Below, piece after piece: positions 10,270-21,959 of a DNA stretch of 64,000 nt. A model generated the notes under the pieces. That model ran no database searches and had not been told where the DNA came from. It saw nothing but the letters and a program-made list of their open reading frames with translations. Source of the DNA: Hermatobates lingyangjiaoensis (lineage: Eukaryota > Arthropoda > Insecta > Hemiptera > Hermatobatidae). A program made the position numbers and the translations under genes. The DNA lies in the NCBI GenBank assembly GCA_026182355.1, contig JAPFBL010000003.1, positions 992,001-1,056,000 on the forward strand, read 5' to 3'. Every line of letters begins with the position of its first letter. The stretch's first letter is position 1.

Positions 10270-13165
10270 TCCCGAACAGTAGGGATCATCTACACGGTGA
10301 GGTCCATTTTTTTGTAAAGTATCAACCTGATCCATCAAAGATTGTGGATCGTGACGTAGTAACAAACTTTGGATACGTACTCACCCAACCAACCACGCAC
10401 CCACACACACCCACACACAGACACGGTCGAAAAAATTCATAAAACGACTTCTGGGACCTAAAACATGTAATTCCATCAAAACCTCGAGATCGATTTTTTT
10501 CACGATCACTATACTTTACTTATAGTAAAACAAAGAGTTTTTTTCAATATGCAGTGATAGGGTGCCTAAGAATTGTTTGTGTGTTGGGTACATTATTGAA
10601 TGGCCATCATTTCAAATATTTGTTTCTAATATATCCAAAAAATACTTCCAGACATTCAATTTTTTATGCATCAATGTTTAAAATTTTTAAACATTAAAAA
10701 CGTTAAAAGTTTCAAAACTTTTAAATATAAATTATAGTACATTAACAACATTAAAATGCAATATAATTTTAAGAAGTGCAGGCAGAATAAACATGACCTT
10801 CCGAAATGCAAAGTAAAGTCTGTGAAGTGTATCAACTTTGCAGGACTCATTGTCCTTATGGGGACTATTGCAAACTGAACTGCAAGTGGTGTTGAAACGA
10901 ATGCAAGTAATCACTGCAAACAACATGCCAAATGGCAATTTATAAAAGAACATATAGCCATGATAGTGACACAAAATAATCTTTACTTTTTATTTCAAAT
11001 GGCGAATAGCTGTGTATTTAAAAATGCTTCCAGCGTCTACTGTTTGTAAAACTGCTTTTTCTACTTTTCATTGCCATAAGTAAGGTATATTACATAAAAA
11101 AACAATTCTATATTTTGTTGGATTCACAGATCTTGAGGTTTTTTAATCTATTTTTGAAGTGTATTTGATGTTTGCGTGCACGAGTGGGTGGGTGGTTGGA
11201 TGAATATATTTCCATTCTGTCAGATTGTGCCATGTAGTTTTTGACCAAAATTATATCATGGCAAATGTACATCATCGGACTTTACATTAAATCAAGTATT
11301 ACATTTTCCCGACTTCCTTGTTTCTGTTAAAACTTGCAGTTTTGTAAATGGTATTGTATTCACACCAGAAGTTCAATATAAAAACTTAAAAAAATTAATT
11401 AATATTATAAAGTGTAAAACAGCTTCAAAAACAGGAACTTCAAATTGTGAGCACGGCACAGATCACATAGTTTTATGGAATCATTTTGGCTACAAATAAC
11501 CAAACAGAAATAGCCAAGAAGAGTGAATGTTCTATACCGTTTTTGTGGGATATTATCTCATGAGAAGTCTACTTCCTTGTTCATTATGTGCGTTATGTTT
11601 AGGAGAACATAATTTTTGATCTCCCAAACTGCTAACCCCAAAGAGTTAAATTTTGCAGGTATTATGAAACTGATATAAGCATTAACCAACCAATGATATT
11701 AACAGAATTTTTTCATAAAAAAGAAAGCACCGCTCTGGGCTTTAACTTAACTCCCAGAATGTTAATTCTAGGATCTCAAACATATAATTCTGTCAAGATC
11801 ATGAGATCGAATTTTTTCACGATCACTATACTTTACTTATAGTAAAATAAAGTTTTTTTCATGATGCAGCGATTTTTCATGAGGGGGCCTGAAAATTGTT
11901 TTTGTGTTGGGTAAATTATTGAATGGATAATGATTTAATGAATGGATTTTGATTTAATCGGAAGATAAACACAAAAACAAGTGTTTTATCATTGTCACTG
12001 GTAATGTTACATTGACACTGTTATGATTGTGTAAAATAAGTAAAAAATAAACACAATCTGGTCACACCGTCTGATGAATCATAACAAAATAATATACAAA
12101 AATAGTTCCTTATAAAAAGATGGCTGTGTTCTTATTTGATAAAATTACATCATAGAAAAGGTACATTTTAGTACATTTAGAACAAACAGAAATTTTTAGT
12201 ACAAACAGAAAATAAGCCCGCCGGAAAGGCTGTAGAGTTCACGGACCTTTACTTGAAATAAGGGCAATGTGCTCTACTTGTTGGATTGTTTTTATAAAAA
12301 CTTAGAAAATGTATATCTCAATCAATCCAGAAAAAATTGTAATTTTTTTCACAATCCATGTAGAGAAACTTATTTATTTAAAGAATAATTTTTCAATTCA
12401 TAAGATACAAATATTCATTTCGTCTGTTAAATATAAAAGTTTAGAAATGGAGAAAATGTGTTTTGAGATTATTGTAGTTTACACGCATTGATGTCCACTA
12501 TATTTATTTTTCACGATATATCTCTCCATGTACTTCATAGATAATTGCGATACACTTTAAAAATCAAAATCATGTTTGACAGCATATATTTTTTGTTTCA
12601 GCATACACCCTATTGTTGTTGAGTAGTAATTAAATGTGCGTATAGTTCTTTAAATAAGTGAAAGACGTTATTTACGCCATTAAATGAGCGCAAATTTTCG
12701 ACGTACTTTATGCAAAAACGTGTGCTCTTTATTCTCCAGTCTTTTAGGGGTTCCAGAAAACTTAAAAGTATAGGTATTATACAGAGAAAAAAACATGACA
12801 TCATAAACTTAAGGTGTGTTGTGTGTTTGTGTGTGAGTGTAGTGAGAGGGTGTTTATATAATAAACATTTTGTAATCACTCAACAAGTTACTCCATTTGG
12901 CAACTCTAAATGAAATTTATTAAGAATTGAACCCATTCTGTCAGGTTATGCCTTGTTGATTTTGGCCAAAATTATATCATAGCAAGGGTACATCATCGAA
13001 CTTTATACTAAATCAAGTATTAATTTTTCCAGACTTTCTTGTTTCTGTTGAAACATGCAATTTTGTAAATGGCATTGCATTCATACTAGAAGTTCAACAC
13101 AAAAACTTAAAAAAAATAATTAATATTATAATGCGTAAAACAGCAACAAAAACAGAAACTTTTAA
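10270..13165. repeat. Diverged tandem duplication, unit about 1.3-1.7 kb
   Basis: Two blocks occur twice in the same order. Block 1 is at 10440-10620 and 11760-11940 (shared CACGATCACTATACTTTAC palindrome region and a TTGTGTTGGGTA segment). Block 2 is at 11211-11443 and 12930-13165 (shared CATTCTGTCAG, ATCAAGTATTA, AAAACTTAAAAAAA). The offsets are 1316 bp and about 1719 bp, so one copy gained about 400 bp. Block 1 belongs to interspersed family A, seen also near 20 and 24.4 kb. This is a non-coding repeat structure, possibly two nested insertions. Confidence 0.65.
10280..10560 (-). repeat. Interspersed repeat family A, minus copy
   Basis: Read on the minus strand it starts with a TTTACTATAAGTAAAG-like palindrome. 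The blocks GTGATCGTGAAAA, ACATGTTTTAGGTCCC, GTCGTTTTATGAA and a (GT)n/GGGTGGG run follow in fixed order, as at 20.19 and 24.41 kb. No protein is seen in it. Confidence 0.65.
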
Positions 13166-13429
13166 GCTCCACGGTAACCGGTTTTTGTTTACCTTAATAT
13201 TGAAAATCTCAGAGTTAAATATAAAAATTTTATTAAAAATTAACCGTTCACAATTTAACTTATTATAACATTTTAACATATTTAAATAAATTAAAATAAT
13301 AATCAGTAATAAATCATCAACTATTTTATGATATTACTTTATAAGTAATATATATGATATTTTATTGTAATTTTATTTTATTAATTAAAAAAATAACCTA
13401 ACACTTATATCAGTTAAAATAAAAATATA

Positions 13430-13990
13430 TGAACACTAATGTTAATTGTTAATGAAATGAATTAGTGTAATTTGATGTGTATTTCTGTTTTCGTAATTAT
13501 AGTATTTCGTACAGAATTTCATATAACTCATTGAAAATGAGTTATAATAAATTATAACTTAGTTTAGTAGTAGTAGTAGTAGTGTATTCACTACTTTGAT
13601 TGGTTAAAATTACTAATATTTTAAATCCTTTAGTCAAGAATAACTAACAATACCATCCCAAATATGTTGCGTCTCTCATGGCAGTATTAACCCCAAATTA
13701 CATAGGATTTTATAGAATCTTATCAAAAGGTCTGTAAATTGATAAAGTAAATATGACTCAACATTTTTTTAATTGCGCGTGACAGATCGCGCGAAATTCA
13801 AAAAGGCAGCTTACTTTTTGTTAATATTTTTTATTTGTTTTTTTAACACCTATCTAAGTTTAAAAGTTATAATTTATCTTAAGTTTATATTTAATAAATA
13901 TAAACTAAATTAAAATGAAAGATGTAAGGAATACCATACTGGTATTGAGGTCACTTATTAATTTATGTGGCTGTGGTAGCCCAAAAACTA
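13430..13990 (+). repeat. Repeat Z, copy 1 (uninterrupted)
   Basis: The blocks GTATTTCTGTTTTCG, AAAATGAAAGA and CATACTGGTATT...TTATTAA...CTCAGT recur in order at 15.61-15.96 kb. At about 13955-13966 this copy shows the continuous sequence that in the other copy is interrupted by a hammerhead hairpin, so it serves as an empty-site reference. Confidence 0.65.
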
Positions 13991-15020
13991 ACGGGTCCCT
14001 GGCACTTCTCAGTGTTAGAATAAAAATATAATTAGAAAATAATTTAAGACAATTTATAAAAAATTTAAAATAATTCATATTTTAAAAAATATATATTCAT
14101 GGAGAAATACATGTATACATCATGGATAATATGAAATTTTATATAAAATACTATATAATACTTATTTGCAGTTAATTCATAATGTTTTTATAATCTCTGC
14201 TTCTATGGTTACAAAAACAAGTGTATAACGCCAGCAGTGGTAGTAGACAGGGAGGCTAAAGGCCTAACAAAGAACTCTCCAATGAGCCTTTATTTCCAAC
14301 CCCAATGTTTACATGTCTATATGACCTATGTAAAGAAATCACCAAATAACCTACTCAAATCCAGATCCACAATAATCGTGTTATATTTGCATCAATTAAT
14401 GTAGAAAATACTGCATTGAACGTAACGCATGACAGCGTGGCGAACTACCATAGCAAACACGGGCTGAGGGAGTCTCAACAAGTTATCAGAAGTTTTTTGA
14501 AGGAACTAAAAATAGAGTCCAAATTTACTGAAAAGTACAAAGAAAAGGGCCTAGAAGAAATCAAAAAATGAACATTAACTACACATGAAATTAACAAAAT
14601 ATTACAACTAAATATACTATAAGCCATTTAAAATGCATTGTTTAAAACGACAACTAAACTCATTTGACATGAGGTTCTTCAAATTTATTATTTAGCCCCA
14701 TTTAAAACTGGGAAAACTGGGAATGGTTGGTTGTCAAGGAGAGGTTATATACAGGGAATGGTTACCCAGGGTAGAGTTCCTTGTGTAAATCACAGAGGGT
14801 AGGCGATCTCTTTACACTTTTTTTCCTGTCTTTTGTCTTTCCTCCAAATAATTTTAAAATTTTACTGAAAACTTCACCTTGCTTGTTCATGACAGGTTGT
14901 CTTTCTATAATAAATACGCAATACCATAATGGTACGCAATTTTGTATGGTCGTTTTCCTGTTGTAGGATCCTTGTATTGTTAATGAGCATTTTTCTTTGG
15001 TTAACTTAATTCCATGGGCA
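13991..15020. other. AT-rich non-coding DNA between repeat Z copies
   Basis: No gene recognised. A slightly GC-richer patch lies at 14225-14300. A frame at 14781-14966 has no recognisable domain. Confidence 0.45.
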
Positions 15021-15024
15021 GTTG

Positions 15025-15027
<3 letters not shown>

Positions 15028-15062
<35 letters not shown>
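15028..15062. repeat. (AT)n microsatellite
   Basis: About 34 bp of AT dinucleotides, not adjacent to a hammerhead repeat. Confidence 0.95.
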
Positions 15063-15068
<6 letters not shown>

Positions 15069-15756
15069 TATAATTCAAAACTGATTTTGTAATTTATTTA
15101 TACTAGTAATAATTTAAACACCGTTTTTTCGGAATGCAGTATGTATGACACACAAGTTTTCACGAAAGTTAGAAAGTAGTCCACCATGTGCTAAGCTTGT
15201 GACTTTCTCACCCCTGTGCTATACGGGATAAGGACTGCAGTGCTTCACTTGGCTAAGCACTCTGATGCTGTTTCATTCTCAGTTTGAGATTGCACTCTAA
15301 AACATGTTTTTTTAAAAAACATGTATTTTCCCTAATTGTTTTTAAATGTTTACATGTTTGCTTAGATTATTCGATTATATCAGAAGATAAATAAAACTTT
15401 CTGAGGAAACAATCAAATGAAAATAAAGATGCTAAAATATTGGCCGAGGATAAATTTGGAATTTGTATGGCTGAAAGAGTTAAAAACACACCAAATTTAG
15501 CCTATTTAGGACTAACTTTGTAAGAGTGTGTGTTGACGTGAACGAAGGGGTCATAGCATGATGATGAATGATATTTCTGGAATTAAAATCTAAATAACAT
15601 GCAAGCAATTAAAACCGTTGAGTGTAATTTCAAGTATATTTCTGTTTTCGGAATATTGGTATTTCGTTATAGAATTAGCCTTATACATCATTAAATAATT
15701 AAAATGAAAGAAGTAGCAAATATCATACTGGTATTAAGGTATCTTATTAAATTATA

Positions 15757-15898
15757 ACAAGATTTCACCGTAAACACGTGAAACAACAAACAATGTTCAA
15801 ACCACATTGATTCAAACCACTTTTTGACTCTGATGAAGACCGCCTCTTACGGTTGAAAGATCTTAGTTTTTTGCCTTTTCTTATTGTGGTTTGAACAT
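15757..15898 (+). mobile_element. 142-bp hammerhead hairpin element with 13-bp target duplication
   Basis: TTATTAAATTATA occurs at 15744-15756 and again at 15899-15911, directly flanking this segment. The paralogous repeat at about 13955 has the site only once. The element starts with a GATTTCAC...CACGTGAAA block, then an arm (GTTCAAACCACA) whose reverse complement (TGTGGTTTGAAC) ends it, with a hammerhead-like core in the loop. The same structure recurs at 44.88, 45.09 and 49.29 kb. It has no coding capacity. It is likely a non-autonomous PLE derivative; a distinct hammerhead retroelement class is the alternative. Confidence 0.8.
15830..15864 (+). ncRNA. Hammerhead-like motif, AGATCT stem III
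   Basis: CTGATGA (15830-15836), stem II ACCG...CGGT, GAAA (15855-15858), then AGATCT overlapping its last A, with T at the cleavage position. The 6-bp palindromic stem III is longer than the ACGT of the 5.9 kb family. A cleavage-site U is tolerated but usually slower in hammerheads. Confidence 0.62.
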
Positions 15899-15960
15899 TT
15901 ATTAAATTATATGACTATGCTAATCCAAAAATTAATGGATTCCTGACCATTCTCAGTAAA

Positions 15961-18079
15961 TATTATTAATAATAATGAATGTCATATTTAATGGAGCTAT
16001 AAGACTTAAATATAAATCAATACTTAATCTTAGATATTAATAATAATTAAGGCTACGTATACAGGGGTCATATCTTTTACGGCAAAGGTTAACTATGTTC
16101 GTTCTGAGTAAACGCAGTGCCTTTTGGAATACTTCAAGCTGCCTTTGAGTTAGAAGGAAGACTGATTTTGCCAGAGCTCTATCTGTTTATGATATTTAAA
16201 TTTTATATAATCTAAAATGTGTTTTAGTTACTTTATTTAATGACCTCTACAACAAAGTCTCTTGGTTAAATCTGATTTAGAAGGGAGTAGGAATAAAAGT
16301 AGTGTTCTAACAGTCAAACGTATCCCTGTCAGACTGACGTCGAGATAGTTTTTAGAGTATAATCACTTGCCCTTTGAGCTGTCCTCATATTTCTCCACCT
16401 AATGACGCCAATGTAATGAGCATACATTATGGAAAGAAGGGAAGGAGGAGTAGTGCATATCCCTGATAATAAAAAAACACATTTGGATTTAGAGATCAGG
16501 TAAGTCCCAGTATAAGATATTCATTATAAAAAAGAAAAACAGAAGCTTATTGTAGGCTTTGATATATCTGTCTTTTCCAATAAAAAAAAATATATTTCAC
16601 ATGTTTTTTTTTATAATATAATAAATTATGTGTTTCATAATATAGTAAATGATACAAGGACTACCTATTATGTTAAGTATATTAATATATGCTCGTTTCT
16701 GTAAAAATTAATAGAAAAAGATACAAACAAAATCATTTTTTGAGAAATAATTACGAAAATTTTTATATCATGAAGAAATAACATTCAATTTATCAACAAG
16801 GATCTCGTTAAAATGAAAAACCTCAATCTAATAATTGGAATTAAGCTTTATTTGCACATTCGACATGAATTTATTTTGTTTATAGTAAGCTGAAATTTTT
16901 ACAATTTAATTTCATTCCTTCCCATTTTATCACTTTGTTCCTGATCTTGTGCGATTTTCGCCCCGAAAGTTGGCTCCAGTCTTTGAGTAAGAGAACTGCG
17001 TTTCTTAATATCGAAGTAACTGGTTACTTCCTACAAGACTGAATAGATCAACACTGACGTCATTTGTAATGTTTTAGAATATTATTACTCCAAGTCCTGC
17101 ATACGTTATCTGAAAGGGATTGGATTCAAAACTCATACCGAATGATTTAATGTACCACATAGTAGAAGGTGTTTACGACGAACAAAAATTTCAAGATTTT
17201 TAATTTACTGATGAACAACCGTTTCTCGTAGAAGCATATAATGTCGGTCAGGAGTTATATGATATCAGCTATAAATCCCTCACTTTAGATGTAAAAATCT
17301 AGGAGTCTCAATAGAGGAATACGTTAATAAACATATTAAGTGATCGGCCTGGGAAAAACACATGTGCTATACTTGCAAAGTCTTAAACATCTGGAGTTTA
17401 TCCCAAGAGCGATGGTAGCCTAATACAATATCTTCTATGGTATGTTAAAATTATTTTCCTAAAGATTTCGTGTTAAGGATATGTACTTCATTAAACCATT
17501 TACTTTTGTTACTTCCATTTAAACAACTGGAATCGGCAATTATGAAGTAAGTATAATAGAAACGTGAATATAAATTTGATCTCTTAGGTCAATATAATTA
17601 TGAGATATAATTTGATTATATTAACTGAAATGATTAATTTTGTATATATATAAAGATTTTTTGCAGTTTGTACTTATTTATTTTCAATAAAGAAACATAT
17701 TTAATTTACATTGAATTTAAACAAATGTACTAAATTCTTGGGTTTATGAACCCCAATTAAAAGTATTTTTGAAATAATGAAGAATGTTTAGACCAGCCAG
17801 ATAGTTCGAACTGCTTGGGCGACAGTCCAACAGTGTATTAGAAACTAAAAACGTTCACTGATATACTACTGTTTATGTCAACGGTGTGTGAGTACTTCAG
17901 AGATCGCACTGTCTTGCGTGCTTCAGTCAAAGTACGGTACTAAATTTCTACTTTTCTTTTCGCAATTTAGGTTAAGAAATCGGAAGCAATGGATGTCATA
18001 CTAATGACGCAGTGTTTTTTTATTGTAGCTCAACTAGCAGATATAAAACAAATAGGATAAAGTGAATGTGAAATCATAC
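15961..18079. other. Predicted Sox intron, donor-proximal part
   Basis: Non-coding on inspection. It contains a perfect cAMP-response-type site TGACGTCA at 17055-17062 in a slightly GC-richer patch (16920-17070). No HMG-box-like frame is visible on the minus strand. Confidence 0.5.
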
Positions 18080-18246
18080 TTGGAAGCAATAGGGACGAGC
18101 GTCCAGTCGTAGCCCTGAAGCACCTTGCTGACAGTCTCGAGGATCCTAGGGTTGTCCTGCTTGGAGGTCCTGCGTTGGTTGTTGCCGGAGCCCGTGGCCA
18201 GGCTGACGACGGGTCGCGACCCCTGGGGTTCTTCTGTCTGGATCAT
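18080..18246 (-). CDS. Sox100B: SoxE-type transcription factor, exon with DIM domain (partial)
   Basis: SoxE proteins (SOX8/9/10, insect Sox100B) bind DNA through an HMG box, and as dimers through a helix just before it. The minus-strand exon reads from an ATG at 18244-18246 for 55 codons plus two bases. Residues 36-55 (LETVSKVLQGYDWTLVPIAS) match that dimerisation helix, with GYDWTLVP identical to vertebrate SOX9 as I know it. The exon then meets a donor, CCAA|GTATGA at 18079/18080, in phase 2. Its GC content is far above the flanks. No pyrimidine-rich acceptor is evident just upstream, so it may be the first coding exon; the frame stays open upstream to at least 18327, so an earlier start or a 5' exon is possible. 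The HMG box must lie beyond the window. Ortholog naming within SoxE is inferred. Confidence 0.82.
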
Positions 18247-18251
18247 GGCAT
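18243..18251 (-). promoter_or_regulatory. Minimal upstream ATG overlapping the Sox start
   Basis: The minus strand reads ATGCCATGA. An out-of-frame ATG followed by one codon and a TGA overlaps the proposed initiator ATG. If the transcript starts upstream, this two-codon frame could lower or gate initiation at the Sox ATG. It matters only if no upstream in-frame exon supplies the true start. Confidence 0.35.
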
Positions 18252-18360
18252 TCCGTGCGCGCGCCAGGACGACTGCCCGCCCTGTCGACCCCCTCCTGGA
18301 CCTCCGCCAACCCCCTCCCCACCACAAGGTCTCCTCGCCAAATTCCTAATCAATCTTTAA

Positions 18361-19000
18361 ATTTATCTTTTCTTACCCTTTCTGGAAACGCCGTGTAAAA
18401 ATATATTCAGTTATCCCCACGTGCTTTCAGTTTTGTTTCCATTTTGTTTTCATTTACATCGTACAAGTATTTTATTTCGTCAAAAATTTGAAAACATCTT
18501 ACACTAACTAATACAGTGAAAAACCCTTTCAATTATAAATATCATATCACACCTTAACTAGGGCAATATATTCTTGATAAATTTATACATTAGCTAGCTA
18601 TCCACAATTTAATTTCTTTTTAATTATTTTATATACTCAACAAAGTGTAATTCCTCCAACATTAATAATAAATATACAAAATATGAGTATAAAAGTAATA
18701 TATATGAGCTATGATATAATTAATGATTATGCTTTCAGATATTGAAAGTGACTTATGAAAGGAACATTTAGAAATATAAAACTCTGACAAGTCTCTTAGT
18801 CACATTTGCTTCACATGTCTGTGGGGAGTTCGTGGTGTAGAAGTGGAAAAATGCTTAGAACTAGAATAAAATTTGTAAGAAATCATTTCATCGTCAACTA
18901 AAGTATAAGGAGGAAAAATAATGTAGCACTATCGTAATAACAAAATTATTTATCTTGTTTTGGACATAAATGACTTAAATGCCATAAACGCTTTTACCTT
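18361..19000. other. AT-rich DNA upstream of the Sox exon
   Basis: No clear TATA/initiator arrangement or exon is recognised in the first 600 bp above the exon. This is consistent with the transcription start lying further away or being TATA-less. Confidence 0.4.
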
Positions 19001-19012
19001 ACCAATAAAGTA

Positions 19013-19015
<3 letters not shown>

Positions 19016-19068
<53 letters not shown>
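19016..19068. repeat. (AT)n microsatellite
   Basis: About 53 bp of pure AT, with no adjacent hammerhead motif recognised. Confidence 0.95.
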
Positions 19069-19071
<3 letters not shown>

Positions 19072-19640
19072 AAAATAAAAATACCCTTCTACTAGATATT
19101 AATAAATTAAAAATCGAAAATTTTACATAATTAAGGTTAATAATTTTGTAAATTAATTACAGATATATAGAAAGAAAATTCGATGTACTTTATTTGTAAA
19201 ATAATGACACAATAAGGTACCCTTTTCCAGTCACAGATATCTAACCTCAATTCATTAACCATTGTTTCGGACTACTTGGTTGTTAGTCTGTATGATTACT
19301 TGATTCATCCCAGTGTCTTTGACTGCCTTAATCCTTATTTTTAAAGCCTAAGTGGATTTGTAAGTGACGTTACCTTTCTCCTATGCAAAACGTCACTACA
19401 ACACATTAAGCATTATAAAGTGACAATCGTTGGTTAGAAAGTGATGGAATCAAAATAAAAAGTTTCAAAACACTTTTACCTTTTTTAAAGTTTGGATTTA
19501 ATTAATAAGAACAAATATAAAAATTATATATATTATGAACTCTTGCACTATGCAGACCTTATAATTACTATTCAAAGACTACTCTTATTAAAATAACCTT
19601 CATTTCAGTTACCTCCATAGAAGTACAAAAACTCATACCT

Positions 19641-19790
<150 letters not shown>

Positions 19791-19964
19791 TAGAAAGAAA
19801 GAAAGAAAGAGAGGAGAGGGAGAGAGGAATCAAAGAAAGAACATAAGCATCAACTGCACTGACGAATTACAACTAGCGTAACACTAACAAATCTGCTTCT
19901 GTTTTTCATTAAGTAAGTAAAAGTTGTGTAGCGTCTCACAACAGATTTGTTTCTTTGCTGTAAA

Positions 19965-20095
19965 TAAATTATAGTGATCAAGAACAATTTTGAATTCGAG
20001 TTTTTGACAGTTTTGCTTGTTTGGAGGTCCCAAAGTCTATTTTTAACGTTTCATCGATTACGTCTGCATGTGTTTATGTCTAGATGGAGTATCCA
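19965..20095 (+). repeat. Interspersed repeat family A, diverged plus copy
   Basis: TATAGTGATCAAGAACAATTTT, a GGAGGTCCCAAAGTC block and a CGATTACGTCTGCATGTG block keep the order seen in the better copy at 20190. Confidence 0.55.
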
Positions 20096-20189
20096 AAGTA
20101 TCCAAATGTTTTAAGGCATTCTTTCAGGTCACAGTGCTTGATGGGACACAAGAGTGCTTGTTCTGTTTGTTTGAATCAGATTTACATTT

Positions 20190-20950
20190 TTTACTTTACT
20201 ATAAGTAAAGTATAGTGATAGTGAAAAAATTGAATTTTGAGTATTTTGACGGAACTACATGTTTTAAGGTCCCAAAAGTCGTTTTATGAAGTTTTTTTGA
20301 TGATGTCTGAATGTGAGTATGTTGGTGGGTGAGTATATATCCAAAGTTTATGGTTACGCTACGGTTAAGAATCTTTGATAGCTCAAATTGATATTGTACA
20401 AAAATTATCTCCATTGTGTAGATGTGCTGTATAGTTAGGGAGCAATTATGCATGATGGAAAAATCACTTTTTTTTGCTAAAATATGTTTTTATACTACAT
20501 TTTTTTCTCCTAAATACTAATTCTAGACTCTTGAAATTTTAGAATTTGCTTTAAGGCTACAAAGCATAAACGAAAAAATCTGGAGTTGCCTTCACTCAAC
20601 TTTACTATAAGTAACGTAATATCAAATTTCTTGAGTATATAATATATAACGTCTCAATTAAGCATAATGTAATCATCTAAATGGGATATGATTATTAGTC
20701 TTTCATTCCTGAAAGAGTACAGATAGTGATTGAAGGACATATCAATATATAAGCTTATTTTGGTACATCACACAGCTGATGCAAATAATTTCATTAGTAT
20801 AACTACAGCAGTAATAACATTTTTGAAAAACAAAGTGAACATTTCTTGATACGAAATATTCTCCTACAAGAGAACATGGCCTCTGTTCAAATGGCCAGTG
20901 GATTTCTTACATCGTTTACTTGACATCCTTCTACATTGAATATTAAAGTA
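20190..20950 (+). repeat. Composite repeat A-X'-B, copy 1
   Basis: Block A (20190-20575) begins with the palindrome ACTTTACTATAAGTAAAGT. Block X' (20576-20650) has GGAGTTGCCTTCACTCAAC and again ACTTTACTATAAGTAA. Block B (20651-20950) ends in a partly conserved reading frame containing LLQENMASV. The same order occurs at 27.44-27.96 kb. Block B's frame (RN-LLQENMA-V) is also kept, inverted, at 25.15-25.34 kb, which suggests it was once coding. The transposon class is not determined. Confidence 0.6.
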
Positions 20951-21900
20951 AAATTCTCAAATTTTAAACAGGAAAATACCCTTACTTTCTCTGAAAAACA
21001 TCATAAAAATCGAAGAAAAAATGTTTCTTTAAGATGAATTATAATTAAAGTAGTACGATAATTACATTTATTAATCTCTAAACTAAAGATTTCAATTTTG
21101 AATTATCTTTTACATTTTTGGTCTTTTATAGAATTATTATACTGGGAATTTTATGGCTTCTTAGTATTTAATAAGATCATTTTCCTTCCCCTTTGTCAAA
21201 TATCATATATACGATTTTTTTCTGAGTGAGTGGTATCCTTTTCCTGCCTTCTGTACTCTGTTTAAGTTTGCTATGAATGTATATTGAGAAAAAATATATT
21301 AGTAATTAGCCAGTTTACATACTCAAATTGAAGTCAAAGCCAGCTATTCAATATAATTTAAATCTTTTATAGTTGGGAGCTTCTAATTTTTGAAAATAAT
21401 AAATATGAACTATTAGACTAGAGTGGTAAAAAAAAAATTGGATATTTCTCAACAAACATAAGTCCTCTTTCTTGAGGAAAGAGTCCATTCATTACATTTC
21501 AATATCATGGAAAGGTACTACATTCACAATTATAATGTAATTGTAACTGATATTAAGTTTTGCTCAAGAGTGCAATATATAGATTTATTAAAGCATTTTA
21601 TGAGACAAATCCATCATGCCATGGGAGACAAAGGTAATTTATTTATGTTTTTTGGCGGTAATTTTTTTACATGTAACAATATTATTCCTCTTACATCTCA
21701 TATAAGTCAATAAACAATTTAAATTGTTCCTTTATAAATATAAATTTTATCTCAGTGGAATCGCTCAAAAAATTTCTAAGTCAATGTAAACAATGAAAAA
21801 AAATATAAAAAATTCGACAAGTATAGCAGTTTATAAAAAATTCATGATATTTTAATTACAGCAAAAAGTAATAAAGCTATAAAAACTGAATATTGATCCT
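20951..21900. other. AT-rich non-coding DNA
   Basis: No feature recognised. A 68-codon frame at 21507-21713 has no recognisable domain. Confidence 0.45.
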
Positions 21901-21959
21901 GAACTAATGGTTTACTTTCTATACATTTGTCATATGTGTTTCCATTTATTTACATTGTT

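Larger units (their letters stand above)
15610..15960 (+). repeat. Repeat Z, copy 2 (interrupted)
   Basis: Homologous to 13430-13990, but split at 15756/15899 by the 142-bp hairpin element. The flanking 13-mer is duplicated exactly on both sides. Confidence 0.65.

Noticed and set aside
15181..15290. Another tRNA-derived SINE
   Set aside because: GCTAAGCACTCTGATGCTG looks vaguely tRNA-like, but no B box or shared body could be found.
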